From Anaerolineaceae bacterium (GTDB lineage: Bacteria; Chloroflexota; Anaerolineae; Anaerolineales; Anaerolineaceae): a stretch of DNA of 17,619 bases. Below the pieces are notes generated by a model. That model had not been told where the DNA came from and made no database searches. It saw nothing but the letters and a program-made list of their open reading frames with translations. Location of the stretch: NCBI GenBank assembly GCA_003542325.1, contig DPKV01000112.1:22499-40117 (forward strand). Direction: 5' to 3'. How positions within the stretch are numbered: position 1 is the first letter of the stretch; each line of letters begins with the position of its first letter. Below are positions 13,457 to 17,619 of the stretch, in pieces. The position numbers and the translations under genes are program-made.

Positions 13457-14392
13457 TCATTGTAGCATTTCGTTTAGAAAGTATTTTATTAACAAACCAA
13501 TTCCCTCTTCAATTGGCCTGGGTGGAACATTTGATACTTCAGACAAATATTTAGATATATCTAAGATATTCACTGGAATATCGGAAGGACGCTCATTACA
13601 ATATTCAATATTGGCTTTTTTCTTTACGAGAGATTCGATTATTTTTAGAATCTGATTAATTGAGTACCCAATTCCAGTGCCAATATTGTATAAAGTACCT
13701 GATTTTTCACATTTAATAGTATTCATTATCATTTCTATTGCATCTTGAACATAGATAAAATCTCGAATTACATCACCTTTACCAAATAGCTTAATTGGCA
13801 TCCCTTTAATTATCCTATATGTGAACGCTGAAATTACACCTTGTCCACTGAGGGGATTCTGAAGTGGCCCATAGGGATTTGACAATCGTAATATCTTGTA
13901 ATCCAACCCCAAAGAATGATGAAAGACCTCAATCGCTTTTTCAATCATCAGTTTCTGAAATCCATAAAGAGATATGGGATTTGTTGCGTTGCTTTCCTTA
14001 ATCGGTGAATTTGATTCTTGTTTTCCATATACTGTTCCACCCGAAGATATAAACACAAATTTTTTTACTTTTGCTCGTCCACATGCTTCCAACAATCTGG
14101 TCGTTGGTTTTATATTCTCGTCAATTTCTCTTGCTATACTGTTATCAATAGTGGCAGGCGTAGTGGTACTTATTAAGTGAATAACCACATCACAATCCTG
14201 AACAAGCTTATCAAAATGAGAGAATTCTCTAAAATCACCACTTTGAAATTCAAGATTCTCGTTTGGATTAAGCTTTGAAAAGTCTGCTCTTTCTTTGTCA
14301 AAAATAATTACAGAATTTTCTTTCTCTGCGAGGATTGTTTTTGTTATCCATGCACCTAAAAAACCTGCTCCGCCAAGTATTAAGTATTTCAC
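13457..14392 (-). CDS. NAD-dependent sugar epimerase/dehydratase
   Basis: The 311-residue product is an extended short-chain dehydrogenase. The NAD-binding GGAGFLG is at 7-13. The catalytic residues are visible as Ser116/Ser117 in FISSGGTVYG, and Tyr143 with Lys147 in YGFQK. RLSNPYGP and DFIYVQDA segments are typical of UDP-hexose 4-epimerase-like enzymes. The product is probably a nucleotide sugar for surface polysaccharide; the substrate cannot be told and galE is only one possibility. The start is GTG 14392, preceded by GAGG. It lies 56 bases downstream of the large glycosyltransferase gene, probably in one transcript. Confidence 0.88.
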   Translation of the reverse strand: MKYLILGGAGFLGAWITKTILAEKENSVIIFDKERADFSKLNPNENLEFQSGDFREFSHFDKLVQDCDVVIHLISTTTPATIDNSIAREIDENIKPTTRLLEACGRAKVKKFVFISSGGTVYGKQESNSPIKESNATNPISLYGFQKLMIEKAIEVFHHSLGLDYKILRLSNPYGPLQNPLSGQGVISAFTYRIIKGMPIKLFGKGDVIRDFIYVQDAIEMIMNTIKCEKSGTLYNIGTGIGYSINQILKIIESLVKKKANIEYCNERPSDIPVNILDISKYLSEVSNVPPRPIEEGIGLLIKYFLNEMLQ

Positions 14393-14448
14393 ATAACCTC
14401 AAAAGATAATCGGCTCATAATATTGGTTTCTCTTTTTTGTAATACTCA

Positions 14449-17400
14449 TTACATTTTATTTGTAGGATCTTTTTTATTCATAGAATCTATGTATTTCATT
14501 ACCATCTTATTTTTATCACATTGTTCAGCGTACTTTTCAGCTGCAGATTTTGCGGCAACTATCTGCTCATCAAGATGGTTAGCAATATCTAATATTCCCT
14601 GGACTATCGCATCATTATTTATTGACTCTTTTTCCAAACAGATAGTATCAATATCTTTCTGTCGAAAAGTATACAAATCCTTGTAGGGTCTTGGTACAAC
14701 CGTTACATTATCCAAATGTTGAAGGTCCGATGCATTACCTACATCGGTCAACAACATCGGTTTTCCGCAATATAACGCATCGATAACAGCATTACTGCAT
14801 CCCTCCTGGATAGTCGGAAGAATAAAAATATCCACAGTCTTCCGTAGAAATTCCCCTAATTGAGAATGATCAATAAATGGAATATGAATAATATTATTTT
14901 TTGCAGTGGAATTCTTCCAACTTCTTTTTACAGCAGAATAATATGCTTTATGTCCTATATTGCCAAGGAATATAAGTTTTACTCTTGGGTTTACCTTAAT
15001 TATTTTCTCCATTGCACCTATCATATTCATTTGATGTTTCACTTCATGAAATGAAGCAACAAAACATAGGACAACATCAGTATCCGAAAGTTTAAGTGCT
15101 TTTCGAGAATATTTTGAGTTTAAAAAGGTATTATCAAGATCCTCAATGTTCACGCCAATTGGAATTACATCCACCTTTGATAAAGGAGTGCCTGTTCGTT
15201 TACAATAGTACTCTTTTGAAAAAGTCGACCCAGCAATTATTAAATCGGCTTTATTAATAAATTTTGCCCTCTCCTGAATCTCAGAATCGGAAAGCCAAGA
15301 ATATATGTTTTGAATGGAATAAATCGTTTTTATACCCAAATCACCAACTTTATCAATTTGAAATGTATTGTAATGATAATGGAGCCAATTTATCTTCATT
15401 TCTTTACAAAAGGATAAAAATTTTTCTTTATCATTATTGAAAACAAATAAATGTTGCGGTGAGTAGAGCTTTTTTGCAAAATGCCCGATATTGTCCGTTT
15501 GAGAAAATACATATGAACGAAAACCGAATTTTCTGTAACCTTCATATAGATTAAATACTGCTTGTTCAAGGCCGCCTTTATCAAATGAGTTTACAACCAG
15601 TCCTATTCCTGGTTTTTCTTCATCAAAATTATGTTTGACAGGTAATTTATTATTGTGCTTTTTCGTTTTGGTGGGAAAAAGATGAGAATAGCGTTCTTCT
15701 TTCCCGACTTTGAATTGCTGATGAAGCTGAAGTAATACAGAATAGTTACTTCTTGCCATTTCAATCCGAGAATCTTCATCAGGGAGGTTTTTCTGAATTA
15801 ACTGAGTTAATGGAACATACTTCATTCCAAGAGAAGCAAAATCTCCAATCTTTTCACTTTCCATAATAGGCACAATACCCATCATTAGATATTCAACAAG
15901 TTTTGTTGGGCAAGCAACCCTGTTTACAACAATATCTTCACGAAGGATCAAGCCAAAGTCAGAACTCTTGTATTCTTCGCTCAATTCTGATTTTGTCTTA
16001 CTACCAATTTCAATCATTTTCGAAGAAACAAGTCGGCTTGGCAATAACTTCTTGAATTCATCCGGGTTTGGACAATAGAATTTATAATAATACTTATCAG
16101 ATGTAGCAATAATTGCGTCAACCATTTTTTGTACTTGTTGCCATTTTTGAAGTCCCCCTGCATAGACAATCATTGAATTGATCGAACCTTGGTGTGGGAT
16201 AACAGCTTTTTCAGGTTCTTCCGAAAATATCGGCAATACAATAAACTCGCCCTTAATTAGTTTCCCGTATTTCTGGATTAAATACTGGTGCATTGCATTC
16301 GTTACAGTGACAATGTAATCAGCTTTCTTGACTGCCAACTTCTCAACTTTTTCATACACATCACCATTTTGAAAGTCACCATGATAACGAAATTCTTCAG
16401 GCACGACACCATGCAAATCAATAATTTTTTTCAAGAAAGGCAATTTAAAAAGAATTATGAATCTTTTTAATGCGAGTACACTATGAAAATAGATCTTCCT
16501 TGATCTCATTATGCACATCATGGAAAAGAAGGCAGCTTTAATCTTCTGGATTTTGCTTCCAAATATATTAATGACTAATACATCCGTTTCAGGACGATCG
16601 AACCAAAAAGTTTTTCCAGGGATGTAAACGTGGTCAATATAAACTCGTTTCTTTTCACTGAAAATACTATCTATCGATTTTACTCTCTGAAAATAACCGT
16701 CGTTTTGTCTGAACTCATAGGGATATCCTCCAAAAATTACAATCCCATCAAGTTCTTGAAGAAATTTCATTCCCTTACGAAACTTTAAAAAAATTGCAGA
16801 AATCTTTTGTTTTCGCGAGAGGATCGAAGCACCAGAGAAGGCTGCCTCTTTTGTATTGAAGAACTCACTAATTTCGACTCTCAATGATGTATACCTTGAA
16901 ATATTTTCAATTATCCGATCAAGGTCAATAAGAATTTTTCTTTGATTTTCAAGAGTATTTGAATTTCTAATACTTTTGTCAAAAATCATATTGAACAATT
17001 TTGAAAAGTAATCTGCGATGTTCTCTTTTTTAAGTTGTTGCAATGATTCAATAATTGAATCTGGGATTTCCTTGTCCCCCTTTTGTATTTGGACCATCAA
17101 AGTATTCAAATCATTTTCGTAATGTGCAACAACTTGTCTTAGCTGATTTTGATATAGCCTTAGAAAATACTTTTGTAATACAGGGTCCCCATTTCCAGAC
17201 AAAGCATATAAAACATCATATTTTAAAGAAACAAACACATCCTCAGGATGAGCCTTCCAAACAATTCCTTGCTTTTGTTCTAAATATTTCCGATTCGCAA
17301 TTGCTCTTTCATTGAAGTTATTCCTTGAAAGCTGCCCAAAGGAAGCAGAACCCCAATGATGAATGAATACATCTCTAATTAGTCCGATACTGCATTGTTC

Positions 17401-17619
17401 ATTTCGAGCCCTGATACAATAATCATTATCTTCATAACCACCAGGAAAGAAATAATTATCCAATAAACCGACCTTGCGAATTGCCTCTCTGGACAATAGT
17501 ACGCAGAAAAAAGTTACATGGTCAACAGCAACATTGTTTCCATGCCATGCTGAATGCCATTTTTCTGTGAATTCCTTTATCCGCCGATATATATTGCTTT
17601 CAATTTCCTCATTTTCAAT
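14449..17619 (-). CDS. Very large multi-domain glycosyltransferase, 5' end outside window
   Basis: The frame is open from the right edge to the stop at 14449 (1056 codons visible), so the true start lies outside; a TTG at 17496 is internal. Counting from the edge, residues 1-90 are the end of a GT2-type (GT-A) domain, with GYEDNDYCIRARN (61-73) and a following HHWGSASFG. A helical linker (about 130-280) comes next. A first GT-B/GT4-like module (about 285-640) contains DLHGVVPEE and CPTKLVEYLMMGIVPIM. A second GT4 module (about 665-1040) has VVNSFDKGGLEQAVFNL, VIPIGVN and PTIQEGCSNAVIDAL. In this last motif the usual second Glu of E-x7-E is Asp. It is strongly AT-rich (14 G+C of 60 at 15361-15420). 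It probably builds surface polysaccharide; sugars unknown. Confidence 0.85.
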   Translation of the reverse strand: MENEEIESNIYRRIKEFTEKWHSAWHGNNVAVDHVTFFCVLLSREAIRKVGLLDNYFFPGGYEDNDYCIRARNEQCSIGLIRDVFIHHWGSASFGQLSRNNFNERAIANRKYLEQKQGIVWKAHPEDVFVSLKYDVLYALSGNGDPVLQKYFLRLYQNQLRQVVAHYENDLNTLMVQIQKGDKEIPDSIIESLQQLKKENIADYFSKLFNMIFDKSIRNSNTLENQRKILIDLDRIIENISRYTSLRVEISEFFNTKEAAFSGASILSRKQKISAIFLKFRKGMKFLQELDGIVIFGGYPYEFRQNDGYFQRVKSIDSIFSEKKRVYIDHVYIPGKTFWFDRPETDVLVINIFGSKIQKIKAAFFSMMCIMRSRKIYFHSVLALKRFIILFKLPFLKKIIDLHGVVPEEFRYHGDFQNGDVYEKVEKLAVKKADYIVTVTNAMHQYLIQKYGKLIKGEFIVLPIFSEEPEKAVIPHQGSINSMIVYAGGLQKWQQVQKMVDAIIATSDKYYYKFYCPNPDEFKKLLPSRLVSSKMIEIGSKTKSELSEEYKSSDFGLILREDIVVNRVACPTKLVEYLMMGIVPIMESEKIGDFASLGMKYVPLTQLIQKNLPDEDSRIEMARSNYSVLLQLHQQFKVGKEERYSHLFPTKTKKHNNKLPVKHNFDEEKPGIGLVVNSFDKGGLEQAVFNLYEGYRKFGFRSYVFSQTDNIGHFAKKLYSPQHLFVFNNDKEKFLSFCKEMKINWLHYHYNTFQIDKVGDLGIKTIYSIQNIYSWLSDSEIQERAKFINKADLIIAGSTFSKEYYCKRTGTPLSKVDVIPIGVNIEDLDNTFLNSKYSRKALKLSDTDVVLCFVASFHEVKHQMNMIGAMEKIIKVNPRVKLIFLGNIGHKAYYSAVKRSWKNSTAKNNIIHIPFIDHSQLGEFLRKTVDIFILPTIQEGCSNAVIDALYCGKPMLLTDVGNASDLQHLDNVTVVPRPYKDLYTFRQKDIDTICLEKESINNDAIVQGILDIANHLDEQIVAAKSAAEKYAEQCDKNKMVMKYIDSMNKKDPTNKM

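Noticed and set aside
1..17619. CRISPR array, rRNA, phage genes or a defence island
   Set aside because: No regularly spaced long repeats, rRNA segments, phage structural genes or known defence proteins were seen on either strand.

Overview
The window looks like a chromosomal segment of a Chloroflexota (Anaerolineae-like) bacterium. This is an inference from overall protein style: a dnaX-ybaB-recR cluster, Thr/Pro-rich lipoproteins, a membrane-anchored lamin-tail protein, a HicB-like/DinB fusion and a DUF2142-like membrane protein. No rRNA or other definitive marker is present.

Left part (1-1990): the 5' portion of a leftward EamA-family transporter runs off the window start. Next comes a gene-poor, decayed stretch holding a degenerate copy of a tRNA(CAU), a broken IS481-type transposase, and then the intact leftward tRNA(CAU) with its own promoter and terminator. 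The duplicated tRNA segment around an IS remnant looks like a fossil insertion or duplication site.

Middle-left (1991-6207): a run of leftward genes. They are an unrecognised four-helix membrane protein whose promoter carries a LexA-like palindrome, an SH3b lipoprotein, and a compact ogt-era-yhhN cluster (DNA alkylation repair, ribosome-assembly GTPase, lysoplasmalogenase-like membrane protein).

Middle (6208-8648): small rightward units separated by clear hairpins. They are a purine-type phosphoribosyltransferase, a 30-codon membrane microprotein with a very strong ribosome-binding site, and a HicB-like/DinB fusion. The intergenic DNA carries three 11-bp-spaced direct repeats and a leftward terminator with no evident gene feeding it.

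Middle-right (8649-11899): a tightly spaced rightward cluster of a membrane-anchored lamin-tail protein, dnaX, ybaB/ebfC and recR, covering replication clamp loading and recombinational repair.

Right part (11923-17619): a leftward, increasingly AT-rich surface-polysaccharide region. It holds a DUF2142-like polytopic membrane protein, an NAD-dependent sugar epimerase/dehydratase, and a very large multi-domain glycosyltransferase (GT2-like end plus two GT-B modules) that runs off the right edge. Base composition changes sharply inside the DUF2142-like gene near position 12120, suggesting that the polysaccharide region was acquired or exchanged up to that point.
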